A DNA stretch of 64,000 nucleotides from positions 558,001 to 622,000 of the forward strand of contig NZ_MINI01000048.1 of the NCBI RefSeq assembly GCF_002906855.1, given 5' to 3'. This DNA is from Pseudomonas putida. GTDB taxonomy: Bacteria > Pseudomonadota > Gammaproteobacteria > Pseudomonadales > Pseudomonadaceae. The notes under the pieces were generated by a model. It saw nothing but the letters and a program-made list of their open reading frames with translations, was not told the DNA's origin and did no database searches. This document shows positions 25,315 to 34,491 of this stretch, in pieces. Every line of letters begins with the position of its first letter. Position 1 is the stretch's first letter. The position numbers and the translations under genes were made by a program.

Positions 25315-27402
25315 ATGCAGACATTTTTCATTGCGCCGACCGACTTTGGTGTCGGCCTGACCTCCATCAGCCTGGGCCTGCTCCGCACCCTGGAACGCGC
25401 CGGGCTCAAGGTCGGTTTTTTCAAGCCGATCGCCCAGCCTCATCCCGGCGACACCGGCCCGGAGCGTTCCACCGAACTGGTCGCCCGCACCCACGGCATC
25501 AAGCCACCGGTGCCACTGAGCCTGGCCCAAGTCGAGCGCATGCTTGGCGATGGCCAGCTGGACGAGTTGCTCGAAGAAATCATCCGCCTGTACCAGCAAG
25601 CCTGTGTCGGTAATGACGTGGTGGTGGTCGAGGGTATGGTGCCGACCCGCCACGCCAGTTACGCCGCACGGGTCAACCTGCACCTGGCCAAAAGCCTGGA
25701 TGCCGAAGTGATCCTGGTTTCCGCCCCGGAAAACGAAGTGCTCAGCGAGCTGTCCGGGCGGGTCGAACTGCAGGCCCAGCTGTTCGGTGGCCCACGCGAC
25801 CCGAAAGTGCTGGGGGTGATCCTCAACAAGGTGCGCACCGACGAGAGCATGGCCGACTTCGCCACCCGCCTGCGCGAGCACTCGCCACTGCTGCGCGGCA
25901 ACGACTTCCGCCTGCTCGGCTGCATTCCCTACCAGCCCGAGCTGAACGCCCCGCGCACCCGCGACGTGGCCGAACTGCTCGGCGCCCAGGTGCTCAACGC
26001 CGGCGACTACGAGCAGCGGCGGATGAACAAGATCATCATCTGCGCCCGCACCGTGGCCAATACGGTACCGCTGCTGACACCGGGGACCCTGGTGGTGACC
26101 CCGGGCGATCGCGATGACATCATCCTGGCCGTGAGCCTGGCCGCAATCAACGGCGTGCCCCTGGCCGGCCTGCTGCTGACCAGCGACAGCAAGCCTGATG
26201 CTCGCATCCTCGGCCTGTGCCGCGGTGCCCTGCAGGCCGGCCTGCCGATTCTGTCGGTCAGTACCGGCTCCTACGACACCGCCAACCTGCTTAACTCGCT
26301 GAACCGCGAAATCCCGGTGGATGACCGTGACCGCGCCGAATTCATCACCGACTTCGTCGCCAGCCACCTGGACGCCACCTGGTTGCACCAGCGCTGCGGC
26401 ACGCCACGGGAAATGCGCCTGTCGCCGGCGGTGTTCCGTTACCAGCTGATCCAGCGGGCACAACAGGCCAACAAGCGCATCGTCCTGCCGGAAGGTGCCG
26501 AGCCGCTGCTGGTGCAGGCCGCAGCGATCTGCCAGGCGCGTGGCATCGCCCGTTGCGTGCTGTTGGCCAAGCCCGAGGCAGTCGAAGCCGTGGCCCGTGC
26601 ACAGGGCATCACCCTGCCGCCGGACCTGGAGATCCTCGACCCGGAACTGATTCGCGGGCGCTATGTCGAGCCGATGGTCAACCTGCGCAAGAGCAAGAAC
26701 CTCAACGCGCCCATGGCCGAGCAGCAGCTGGAAGACCCGGTGGTGATCGGCACCATGATGCTGGCTCTGGACGAGGTCGATGGCCTGGTCTCGGGCCTGG
26801 TGCATTCCACCGCCAACACCATCCGCCCGGCGCTGCAACTGATCAAGACCGCGCCCGGCGCCAGCCTGGTGTCGTCGGTGTTCTTCATGCTGTTCCCCGA
26901 GCAGGTGCTGGTGTACGGCGACTGCGTGATGAACCCGCACCCCAGCGCCAGCGAGCTGGCCGAGATCGCCCGGCAGAGCGCCGAGTCGGCGCAGGCCTTC
27001 GGCATCGCACCACGGGTGGCGATGATCAGTTACTCGAGCGATTCGGCCAGTGACGAGGAAGTGGAGAAAGTACGCGAAGCCACGCGCCTGGCACAGGCGG
27101 CGGAGCAAGGGCTGCTGATCGACGGGCCGCTGCAGTACGACGCCGCTGCCAACCCGCAGGTCGCTCGCCAGCTGGCCCCTGAGAGCGAGGTGGCCGGGCG
27201 GGCGACGGTGTTCGTGTTCCCTGACCTGAACACTGGCAACACCACCCACAAGGCGGTGCAACGCAGCACCGACGGGGTCAGCCTGGGGCCGATGCTGCAG
27301 GGGTTGCGCAAGCCGGTGAACGACTTGCCGCGAGGGGCACAGGTGGACGATATCGTCCATACCATCGCCTTGACGGCGATTCAGGCCAGCAGCATCCGCT
27401 GA
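25315..27402 (+). CDS. pta: Phosphate acetyltransferase
   Basis: A 695-residue enzyme that interconverts acetyl-CoA and acetyl phosphate. It has an N-terminal P-loop-like/BioD-type domain (IAPTDFGVGLTSISLGL), a DRTGG domain (about 215-325) and the C-terminal catalytic PTA_PTB domain (about 370-690, with MMLALDEVDGLVSGLVHSTANTIRPAL split over that region). The length matches the large Pta class. The ATG at 25315 (MQTFFIAPTDFG) is the family start. No ackA gene is adjacent. A terminator follows at 27407. Confidence 0.95.
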   Translation: MQTFFIAPTDFGVGLTSISLGLLRTLERAGLKVGFFKPIAQPHPGDTGPERSTELVARTHGIKPPVPLSLAQVERMLGDGQLDELLEEIIRLYQQACVGNDVVVVEGMVPTRHASYAARVNLHLAKSLDAEVILVSAPENEVLSELSGRVELQAQLFGGPRDPKVLGVILNKVRTDESMADFATRLREHSPLLRGNDFRLLGCIPYQPELNAPRTRDVAELLGAQVLNAGDYEQRRMNKIIICARTVANTVPLLTPGTLVVTPGDRDDIILAVSLAAINGVPLAGLLLTSDSKPDARILGLCRGALQAGLPILSVSTGSYDTANLLNSLNREIPVDDRDRAEFITDFVASHLDATWLHQRCGTPREMRLSPAVFRYQLIQRAQQANKRIVLPEGAEPLLVQAAAICQARGIARCVLLAKPEAVEAVARAQGITLPPDLEILDPELIRGRYVEPMVNLRKSKNLNAPMAEQQLEDPVVIGTMMLALDEVDGLVSGLVHSTANTIRPALQLIKTAPGASLVSSVFFMLFPEQVLVYGDCVMNPHPSASELAEIARQSAESAQAFGIAPRVAMISYSSDSASDEEVEKVREATRLAQAAEQGLLIDGPLQYDAAANPQVARQLAPESEVAGRATVFVFPDLNTGNTTHKAVQRSTDGVSLGPMLQGLRKPVNDLPRGAQVDDIVHTIALTAIQASSIR

Positions 27403-27406
27403 AATG

Positions 27407-27440
27407 AAAAAGGGCAGGCCGTTACCGGCCTGCCCTTTTT
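27407..27440. terminator. Bidirectional terminator (pta / OmpA lipoprotein)
   Basis: AAAAA, stem GGGCAGGCC/GGCCTGCCC and TTTTT. It lies between the convergent ends of pta and the OmpA-family gene, and its symmetric A and T runs should stop transcription both ways. Confidence 0.93.
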
Positions 27441-27461
27441 CATTGCGCCGTACTGAACGGC

Positions 27462-28187
27462 TTACGGGTACTGCTGAACCTGACCCTGCTGCTGGTCATA
27501 CTGCTGACCTGGAATAGGCTTCAGGTTGACCTCTACGCGGCGGTTCTGTGCGCGACCATTGGCGTCGGCGTTGCTGGCGATCGGCTGGTCCGGGCCCATG
27601 CCGCGCACCGTTACACGCGAAGCATCCACGCCCTGCGAGGTCAGGTAGGTGCTGACAGCCTGCGCACGGCGCTGGGACAGGTCCATGTTGTGCTGGCGGC
27701 TGCCGGTGCTGTCGGTGAAGCCCACCACTTCGATGGTGTTCTGGTTGAACGACTTGAACGAGTTGGCCAGGTTGTTCAGCGGGTTGTAGAAGCTAGGCGA
27801 AATGTTGGCCGAGTCGGTGGCGAAGGTGATGTTGCCCGGCATGATCAGCTTGATCTGGTCGCCCTGGCGCTGAACTTCGACGCCCGTGTTGGCCATTTTC
27901 GCGCGCAGCTCGGCTTCCTGCTTGTCGGCGTAGTAGCCGTAACCAGCAGCGGCGGCGCCGACTGCGGCAGCGCCGATCAGTGCGCCCTTGCCACGGTTGT
28001 TGTGGTTGATGGCGGCACCGGCAACAGCACCGGCCAGCGCGCCCAGGCCGCCGTACTTGGCGGTCTTGCTCATGCCCGAGGAATCGCCCTGAGCCTGGCC
28101 TTGACTGTCATAAGGATTCTGCCCGGCGCAGCCAGTCATCAGGGCTGCAACGGTTGCGACGATAATCAGACGACGCATGGTGAACAT
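27462..28187 (-). CDS. OmpA-family lipoprotein with glycine zipper
   Basis: A 241-residue envelope protein. The signal peptide ends in the lipobox LMTGC (Cys lipidated). Next is a glycine-zipper segment (about 45-95, rich in GAL/GAAA). The C-terminal OmpA peptidoglycan-binding domain (about 115-230) contains NTIEVVGFTDSTGS and the terminal NRRVEVNL. It probably anchors the outer membrane to peptidoglycan, like YiaD. The tail is Gln-rich. The ATG at 28187 is placed by AGGAG; an ATG 9 bp further in would be too far from it. Confidence 0.9.
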   Translation of the reverse strand: MFTMRRLIIVATVAALMTGCAGQNPYDSQGQAQGDSSGMSKTAKYGGLGALAGAVAGAAINHNNRGKGALIGAAAVGAAAAGYGYYADKQEAELRAKMANTGVEVQRQGDQIKLIMPGNITFATDSANISPSFYNPLNNLANSFKSFNQNTIEVVGFTDSTGSRQHNMDLSQRRAQAVSTYLTSQGVDASRVTVRGMGPDQPIASNADANGRAQNRRVEVNLKPIPGQQYDQQQGQVQQYP

Positions 28188-28296
28188 GGACAAGCTCCTA
28201 CAAAAATTCGTGTGTTCGGCAGATCGCAAAGGGATCTATGCCAGGCATAGATCGCCAGGATACGGAAAAATTCCATGAAAGGCTTTTCATCCAGGC

Positions 28297-28941
28297 TCAA
28301 ACCCGTACGAAGGGGTTCTCGCGCATCTCGTCGCCGAGGCGCGTATCCGGCCCGTGGCCGGTGACCACGATAGCGTCTTCGTCCAGGCGATACAGCCGCT
28401 CCTTGATCGAGCGAACGATGGCGCGCTGGTCACCGCCCCACAGGTCGGTACGGCCGATGCCGCGACGGAACAGGGTGTCGCCGGCGATCAGCAGCTTGGC
28501 ATCGGCGAACCAGAAACTCATCGAGCCTGGCGTGTGCCCAGGCGTGTGCAGGGCCACGCCACAACCGCAGGCGAGTTCCTCGTCATCGCCCAGCCAACGG
28601 TCTGGCGACGGTACTGGGGTATAGGGCACGCCGAACATCTGGCATTGCATTTCCAGGTTGTCCCACAGCGGCTGGTCCTGCTTGTGCAGGTGCAAGGTAG
28701 CGCCGGTGAGTTCCTTGAGCTTGCCCGAAGCGAGGAAATGGTCGAAATGCGCGTGGGTGTGGATGATGCTCACCAGCGTCAGGCCATGGGCCTGCAGGCG
28801 GGCGAGGATCTTGTCCGGGTCACCGCCTGGGTCGACGACAATGGCCTTCTTGCTGACGGGGTCGCCAATCAGTGTGCAGTTGCACTGCAAAGGGCCAACG
28901 GGGAAAGTTTCGCGGATCAGCGTGGTTGGGGCAGAGTTCAT
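28297..28941 (-). CDS. MBL-fold metallo-hydrolase (glyoxalase II-like)
   Basis: A 214-residue hydrolase with the metal-binding HTHAHFDH motif, a GHTPGSM histidine and GDTLFRRGIGRTDL aspartate of the glyoxalase II group. It is shorter than true GloB because it lacks the C-terminal HAGH domain, like the YcbL type of E. coli. It may hydrolyse a glutathione thioester. The ATG at 28941 has AGGAG upstream. It is separate from its neighbours by about 100 bp each side. Confidence 0.9.
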   Translation of the reverse strand: MNSAPTTLIRETFPVGPLQCNCTLIGDPVSKKAIVVDPGGDPDKILARLQAHGLTLVSIIHTHAHFDHFLASGKLKELTGATLHLHKQDQPLWDNLEMQCQMFGVPYTPVPSPDRWLGDDEELACGCGVALHTPGHTPGSMSFWFADAKLLIAGDTLFRRGIGRTDLWGGDQRAIVRSIKERLYRLDEDAIVVTGHGPDTRLGDEMRENPFVRV

Positions 28942-29049
28942 GAGGGGCTCCTGGCGGCTGCCGGGATGGTAGCGTGGGTCTGGGGTGCCTGTCTTGGGGG
29001 GGCTCACAGGCGCTACAGATGTTGTGGCAGGCACCTTGCAGCCCTGATG

Positions 29050-29742
29050 CTATGGCAAATACAACCTGAACAACCCACCCCCAAGCGCGCCACCGTTGGC
29101 AATCTCGATTCGCCCACGCACGCCGTTTCGCTCATGCAATGCCGCAATCCGCGCCGCGAAATACAGCCCGAGCCCGGTGCTGCCGCTCTGCGAGTCGATA
29201 CCCTGCACGTAATCCTGCTGGCGCTCGAGCATCCGCGCCGGGTAACCCGGGCCGTCGTCGTTGACGCTGATGACCAGGTGCTCGTCTTTCTCGCCGATGC
29301 TGACCAGCAGCGCATGGCCGGCATAGCGGGTGGCGTTGGTGATCACATTGGCGATCACCGAGGCCACCAGTTCGCGGTCGAAAAAGCCCAGCGGGTTGTC
29401 GGTCTCGACACGCCAGGTGGCGAGGATGTCGTTGTGCTGCAGCACTTCCTGGTGGGCCGCCAGCTGCGCTTCGATGAAGTCATCCAGCTCGTGGTAGTCC
29501 GGGCATACCGGCAACTGGTTCACCCCCAGTTTGTACAGCCCCAGCAACTGCACCAGCATGCCATTGAGATGACGGAACTCATGCTCGATCACACCCTGCT
29601 CAGTACCGCTACGCCACTCTTCAGGCAGCCGTGCCAGCCACTGGTCATGGGACTGGATCAGCGCCGACAGCGAGTTCTTCAGGTCATGCACGGTGGAGGC
29701 GATCACCGTGGAAAAATCCAGCCCCTGGTTATCCTGGCTCAT
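29050..29742 (-). CDS. Small soluble sensor histidine kinase
   Basis: A 230-residue kinase with no membrane segment or separate sensor domain. The dimerisation helix carries the candidate phospho-His in STVHDLKNSLSAL (His19). The ATPase domain has the N box (ANVITNATRYA), G1 (NDDGPGYP) and G2 (GSTGLGLYFA). The ATG at 29742 overlaps the stop of the upstream response regulator gene by 4 bp, so the two form a translationally coupled pair. The input is probably through the partner protein. Confidence 0.88.
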   Translation of the reverse strand: MSQDNQGLDFSTVIASTVHDLKNSLSALIQSHDQWLARLPEEWRSGTEQGVIEHEFRHLNGMLVQLLGLYKLGVNQLPVCPDYHELDDFIEAQLAAHQEVLQHNDILATWRVETDNPLGFFDRELVASVIANVITNATRYAGHALLVSIGEKDEHLVISVNDDGPGYPARMLERQQDYVQGIDSQSGSTGLGLYFAARIAALHERNGVRGRIEIANGGALGGGLFRLYLP

Positions 29743-31346
29743 GCGCCGAAGACCTTGATGTGCAGTTTGCGGTAGCGGTCGTAGCGGCTGTCGCTGGCCG
29801 GGATGCCAGCTACGCGGGCCAGGCAGTCGCGGCATTCCTGCTGGATTGCCGGCGGTGTCACCTCGCCACCGATGCGCAGCAAGGCCTGCGCCGTGTTGAG
29901 CGCGATACTGATGTTTTTCGGTTGCAGCGACAGGGCCTTGCGGAACATCTGCAAGGCCTCGTTGAGTTGCCCGGCCTGATAGCTGCGCACACCCTGGCGG
30001 TTGAGGTCGACCGCTTCGGTGACCGCGCCCAGTACGGCTGGGTCGTTAGTCAGCTTGGCCACGCTCTGCATGACCTTGGGGTCGTCGCCGTAGGTTTCCA
30101 CGCAGCCCTTGAGGATGCTGCCGCCAGCTGCTTCCTGGCCGAGCGATTGCAGTTGCCTGGCCACGGTCAAGGCCGCTTCGACCGAGAAAAACTGGTCCAT
30201 CTTCTCCAGCCGCTGCATGGCCTGCTCGGTGAGCTTGGCGGCGGTTTCGGGGTCGCCCGCCTGCTGCAGGCTGGCGGCCTTCATCAGCCGGGCACGCACT
30301 TGCAGGCCCTGGTCTTCGAGGTTGTCTTTGGCCACTTCGCTGAGCACGGTGTTGATCTCGACCCGGGCACGGGCATCCAGGCCGAAGCCGGCGTTCTTGC
30401 TCATCAACGCCTGGACCAGCCCAAGGTTGCTTTCGGCATCCTTGTAGCGCGAACTCTGGCCCTGATTCACCGCATGGCGGAAGGCCTTGGAGGCGCTTTC
30501 GAAGTCTTCGTTATCCAGCGCCAACTTGCCCAGGGCGGCCTGTCGGCGCACTGCCAGGGGCGACAAGCGTACCGCTTCTTCGAGCATGCCCTGCGCACGC
30601 TTGGTTTCGCCTTGAGCGACCAGCACTTCGGCCATGCCATCGTACAGCCCGGGCATGATCGGGAATGCCTTGAGTGCCTGCTCGTAGACCCCCTGGGCCT
30701 GGGCGTACTGCCCGCGCTTGTGCATCAGGCTGCCGAGTGCCGAATACACCCAGGGTTGCGGGCGACTGGCGAGGATGCTCTTGAGAAACTTTTCCAGCTC
30801 ATCGAAGCGGTTGAGGTCACGCAGTGCGTCGGCGCGATAGCGCAGGCACAACGGCGCGAAACGCGGGTCCTTCTTGCACAGCTCGGCACACGCCGCCAGC
30901 ACTTCGGCCGGGCGACCACGGTCGAGTGCCTGCAGAATCGGCTTGAGCAGGGTCTTGCGCTGGGTCAGTTTGTCCAGGCGCTGGGCCAGTCCCACGCGGT
31001 TGAACGGCTTGGTCAGGTAGGCATCCGGCTCATGCTCAAGGGCACTGAGCACAATGGCCTGGCTGCTCTCGGCCGTGACCATGATGAACACGCACTCATG
31101 GCTGATCAGCTTGTCGAGGATCAGGTCCTCAAGGACCTGCTGGCCGTTCTTCTTGCCGTCGCCGAGGTGGAAGTCCTGGAGGACATAGTCGTAGCGCTTC
31201 TGCCCGCACATGCGCAAAGCCTGCTCGCCACTGTCTGCGGTGTCCACATCGCGCACGCCGAGTTCGCGCAGCATGGAACGGGTCGACGTGCGAAAATCGG
31301 TGAAGTCGTCGACGATCAGAAAGCTCTTTTGCCCGTACTGCAGCAT
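29739..31346 (-). CDS. Response regulator with TPR output domain
   Basis: A 535-residue protein with an N-terminal receiver (about 8-125; acidic pair Asp13-Asp14, phospho-acceptor Asp58 in YVLQDFHLGDG, and the lysine of YLTKPFN) and then a long tetratricopeptide-like helical region (about 140-530). There is no DNA-binding or enzymatic output, so it should act by protein binding. It is coupled to the small histidine kinase gene downstream. The ATG at 31346 (MLQYGQKSFLIVDDF) is chosen from the receiver start; the site upstream is only AGGT-like. Confidence 0.88.
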   Translation of the reverse strand: MLQYGQKSFLIVDDFTDFRTSTRSMLRELGVRDVDTADSGEQALRMCGQKRYDYVLQDFHLGDGKKNGQQVLEDLILDKLISHECVFIMVTAESSQAIVLSALEHEPDAYLTKPFNRVGLAQRLDKLTQRKTLLKPILQALDRGRPAEVLAACAELCKKDPRFAPLCLRYRADALRDLNRFDELEKFLKSILASRPQPWVYSALGSLMHKRGQYAQAQGVYEQALKAFPIMPGLYDGMAEVLVAQGETKRAQGMLEEAVRLSPLAVRRQAALGKLALDNEDFESASKAFRHAVNQGQSSRYKDAESNLGLVQALMSKNAGFGLDARARVEINTVLSEVAKDNLEDQGLQVRARLMKAASLQQAGDPETAAKLTEQAMQRLEKMDQFFSVEAALTVARQLQSLGQEAAGGSILKGCVETYGDDPKVMQSVAKLTNDPAVLGAVTEAVDLNRQGVRSYQAGQLNEALQMFRKALSLQPKNISIALNTAQALLRIGGEVTPPAIQQECRDCLARVAGIPASDSRYDRYRKLHIKVFGA

Positions 31347-31521
31347 CAACACGACCTGTATTGGAAAGATGGGTGGATGGCGCGAGGCGATGCATACCGC
31401 CGAAACTTGTATCGGCAGCCGGTCAGGAAAGATGAGGGTGGAGAATGCAGCGCACTCACTCGCTAACGGAACCATGGCTTTGCGCCATCATTTTACCGTG
31501 CCATGCCCCTTGCGGCCAGCT

Positions 31522-34239
31522 TCAGGCCAGCAAGCCCAACGACTTGGCGCGTGCCACTGCCTGGGTGCGACGCTCCACCCCCAGCTTGCTGTTGATATGA
31601 CTGGCATGGGTCTTGACGGTATGCAGGGAGATGAACAGCCGCTCGCTGATCTGCTGGTTGGAGCAGCCCTGGGCGATCAACTCGAGCACCGCCAGCTCGC
31701 GACCACTCAATGCTTCAGTGGCACTGCATGTAAGTGCCACAGGCTCTGGCAGACGCGCCAGCAGTTCGGCCTGGGCCTGGCAGGCTGGTTGCGCCAGTAG
31801 TTGCTCACGCAACCACGAAGGGTGCAATTCGATCAGTCGCTGGAAAGGCTGCACCACCCCGCCCCGGGCTGCGCTCAACGCCATGGGTAACAGCTGCGCT
31901 GCCTGTGTTTCACGACCCTCGCTCAACAGCAGGTCGACCCACTGCGACAGTGCGTGCAGAGTGAGCATCATGCCGCCACTTGCCTGCCCGCGTTCGGCCA
32001 ACGCGCACAGACGCGCCACGGCGTCTTCGCTGCGCTGCTGCACACGCTCAAGCAGGGCCTGCTGCAGCTCGATATGCAACGGCAGCAAAGGGTGAAACTC
32101 TGGGGCCGCCGCAGGGTGCTCGCCGCCGTAGGTCTGCCCCAGGCGTAGCAACCAGGACTCGGCCAGGTCGATACGTCCCTGCGCGAGCCACAGCTCGCAC
32201 TTCACCAGGGTGATCATTGCCAGGTAGAAGATCGGTGGCACATCCCAGATGTGCATCAGCCGCTCCGCCTCGGCCAGTTCGGCGAACGCCTCGGCATACT
32301 GGCCTTCACGGCCATCGAGCGAAGCAATCACGCAATGGCCGATCAGCACGCTGATGTCGCGACAGGCGCGCGCCTCGCCCAGCCCTGCACGCAAACGTGC
32401 GCGCCCTTGCGCGGGTTGCAGGCGCGCCACCAGCAGGTAGCCCTCGTACAGGGTCAGCCGAGCCCGCACCGCGTACAGCCGCTGGGCCGACAACCCGTGC
32501 AGGCGTTGCAACCCCTGGCGCACTTCATCCAGCGCCCGCAACACCTCGCCGCGGGCATGCAGCACCCGCGCACGATCGTAATGCGCCAGCGCCTCGAACA
32601 ACGGGTTGCCGACACGTTGCGCCAACTCCAGCGCTTCGCGGTTCCAGCCACGGGCACGCCAGAAGTCGCCGTCGGCAATGGCCAGGTTGGACAGCGTCGA
32701 CAGGCACACCAAGCGTTGACCATAGCGCTTGCTCGGCAGGCTCTGCAGCGCTTCGCCGCAATAGGCCAGGGTCCGTTCGCGGTCGCCCCGGCCACGGGCA
32801 ATGACCCCGCTCAGGGCCAGCCACTGCGCCAGCATCGACTTCTGGGCAGTGGCTGAAGGGGCGGGCAAGAAACGACTGAGGTAACCGGCCAGCTCCTCTG
32901 CGGCATCCAGCTGGCAGGCCAGGCCCAACGCCCAGCTGTACAGCACGATCAACCGCGGCGTGCTGATCAGCAGGCTGTCGGGCAGGTCCATCTTCCAGCG
33001 CAACAGCATGCCGACGTTCTGCTCAGCCAGCAGTTGTTCTTCGGAAAGGCTTTGCACCAGGTCGGCTGCAACATCCAGATGGCCGGCACGCAACGCCTGT
33101 TCCACCGCCTCGTCGAGCAACCCCTGGGCCTGGAACCAGCGGCAGGCACGCAGGTGCAGGCGCGCCAGCGGTTCGCTGGACTGGCGGCTGCGCAGCAAGT
33201 CGGAAAACAGGTGATGGTAGCGATACCAGTGGCCATGCTCGTCCAGCGGCACCAGAAACACCTGATGCGCCTGCAGGTAACGCAGGATCGCGTCACTGTC
33301 GTGACGGTCACGCAACGCATCGCACAGCGCCGCGCAGAAGCGCTCCTGGCAAGCCGTGTCGACCAGGAACGCCTGCACGTCCGCCGGCAACATCACGATG
33401 ACTTCTTCCAGCAGGTAATCACGGATCAGCCCTTCACCACCGTGCAGGGCCTGGGGCAAGGCATGCTCGTCACCGGATTCGCTGGCAGCCAACTGCCAGA
33501 AGCGCAGCCCGGCCACCCAGCCATCGCTGCGTAGAATCAGGTTATCCAGCGCCTGACCGCGCAGCCCCGTGGGCTGGCGGCCGATCACCGCCAGTGATTC
33601 GTCCGCTGTCAGGCGCAGATCCTGCTCGCCAAGCTCGACCAACTGGCGCGACAGGCGCAGCCGCGCCAGGTGCCAATCCGGGCGCTGGCGGCTGGTCACC
33701 AGCAGTACCAGGCCAGCGGGCAAGTGATTGAGGAAGAACTGCAGGCAGCGATCGAGTACCGGACCCTGGGCCAAGTGGTAGTCGTCCAGCACCAGCAGCA
33801 AAGGCGTATCGGCCTGGAGGTAGAGCGCCAACTCGTCGAGCAAGCTGTCGATCCACTCTTCGAACGCAAAGGGTTGATGGCGCTGGCGCATCTTCAGCAA
33901 GCCCATGGCTTGCCCCCCCAAAGCCGGGCAGTACTGCTGCAGCCCTTCGAGCAGGCGTTCGAGGAAGCGGCCGGGGTCGGCATCCCGTTGGCTCAGGCCG
34001 AGCCAGAGGCTGCGCCAATGGCTCGGAAGCGACTCGCAGAATTCGATGGCCAGGGAGCTTTTGCCAAAGCCTGCGGGGGCGTTGACCAACAGCAGGCGCC
34101 CGCCAAGGCCACTCTGCAGTCGCTGACACAGATGAGCACGCGGCACGTGGCCTTCCGGCTGTGGCGGCCGGAAGAAGCGCCCGTCCAGCAAGCCCAGGGC
34201 CTGGCTGGCGAATCCATGCGTACGGGACAGATCTGTCAT
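31522..34239 (-). CDS. MalT-type LuxR family transcriptional activator
   Basis: A 905-residue STAND-class regulator. The P-loop APAGFGKSS is at about 54-62 and the Walker B-like aspartate in LLLVLDDYHLAQG follows. The middle is a large helical TPR-like sensor (about 400-800). The C-terminal LuxR helix-turn-helix (about 840-905) reads LSGRELAVLELIAQGCSNQQISERL in two parts. Such proteins bind ATP and an inducer to activate transcription. It lies just downstream, on the same strand, of the DUF1329 gene and is its likely regulator together with the acyl-CoA synthetase genes. Confidence 0.9.
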   Translation of the reverse strand: MTDLSRTHGFASQALGLLDGRFFRPPQPEGHVPRAHLCQRLQSGLGGRLLLVNAPAGFGKSSLAIEFCESLPSHWRSLWLGLSQRDADPGRFLERLLEGLQQYCPALGGQAMGLLKMRQRHQPFAFEEWIDSLLDELALYLQADTPLLLVLDDYHLAQGPVLDRCLQFFLNHLPAGLVLLVTSRQRPDWHLARLRLSRQLVELGEQDLRLTADESLAVIGRQPTGLRGQALDNLILRSDGWVAGLRFWQLAASESGDEHALPQALHGGEGLIRDYLLEEVIVMLPADVQAFLVDTACQERFCAALCDALRDRHDSDAILRYLQAHQVFLVPLDEHGHWYRYHHLFSDLLRSRQSSEPLARLHLRACRWFQAQGLLDEAVEQALRAGHLDVAADLVQSLSEEQLLAEQNVGMLLRWKMDLPDSLLISTPRLIVLYSWALGLACQLDAAEELAGYLSRFLPAPSATAQKSMLAQWLALSGVIARGRGDRERTLAYCGEALQSLPSKRYGQRLVCLSTLSNLAIADGDFWRARGWNREALELAQRVGNPLFEALAHYDRARVLHARGEVLRALDEVRQGLQRLHGLSAQRLYAVRARLTLYEGYLLVARLQPAQGRARLRAGLGEARACRDISVLIGHCVIASLDGREGQYAEAFAELAEAERLMHIWDVPPIFYLAMITLVKCELWLAQGRIDLAESWLLRLGQTYGGEHPAAAPEFHPLLPLHIELQQALLERVQQRSEDAVARLCALAERGQASGGMMLTLHALSQWVDLLLSEGRETQAAQLLPMALSAARGGVVQPFQRLIELHPSWLREQLLAQPACQAQAELLARLPEPVALTCSATEALSGRELAVLELIAQGCSNQQISERLFISLHTVKTHASHINSKLGVERRTQAVARAKSLGLLA

Positions 34240-34433
34240 GGCCGGCTCGTTCTGTTGGGAAGACTACGGCGGTACGGATGCTTGCGAGACTAGCGGGTAA
34301 TGCAACGCATTTGAAGATGATGGGCGCCACTTGCCTGGAAAAGACTGCGACAAAAAGCAACATGGCTGATGGACAGCGGCTGATGCGGGGCTTTGGCGAG
34401 GTATTCATCGGCCTTATCGGCAGGCCAGACAGA

Positions 34434-34457
34434 AACGCCCCGGCAAGCCGGGGCGTT
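34434..34457 (-). terminator. Terminator after the DUF1302-DUF1329 operon
   Basis: Perfect 10-bp stem AACGCCCCGG/CCGGGGCGTT with a 4-base loop, 35 bp after the DUF1329 stop. On the minus strand it ends in GTTTCTG, a short T run. It separates the operon from the LuxR-family gene. Confidence 0.75.
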
Positions 34458-34491
34458 CTGGGAGGGTCACACGGAGTTGCAGGTTTTCAGC

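Noticed and set aside
25297..27360. 687-codon open frame opposite pta
   Set aside because: Antisense shadow of pta; its composition follows the codon positions of pta and it contains no family motif.
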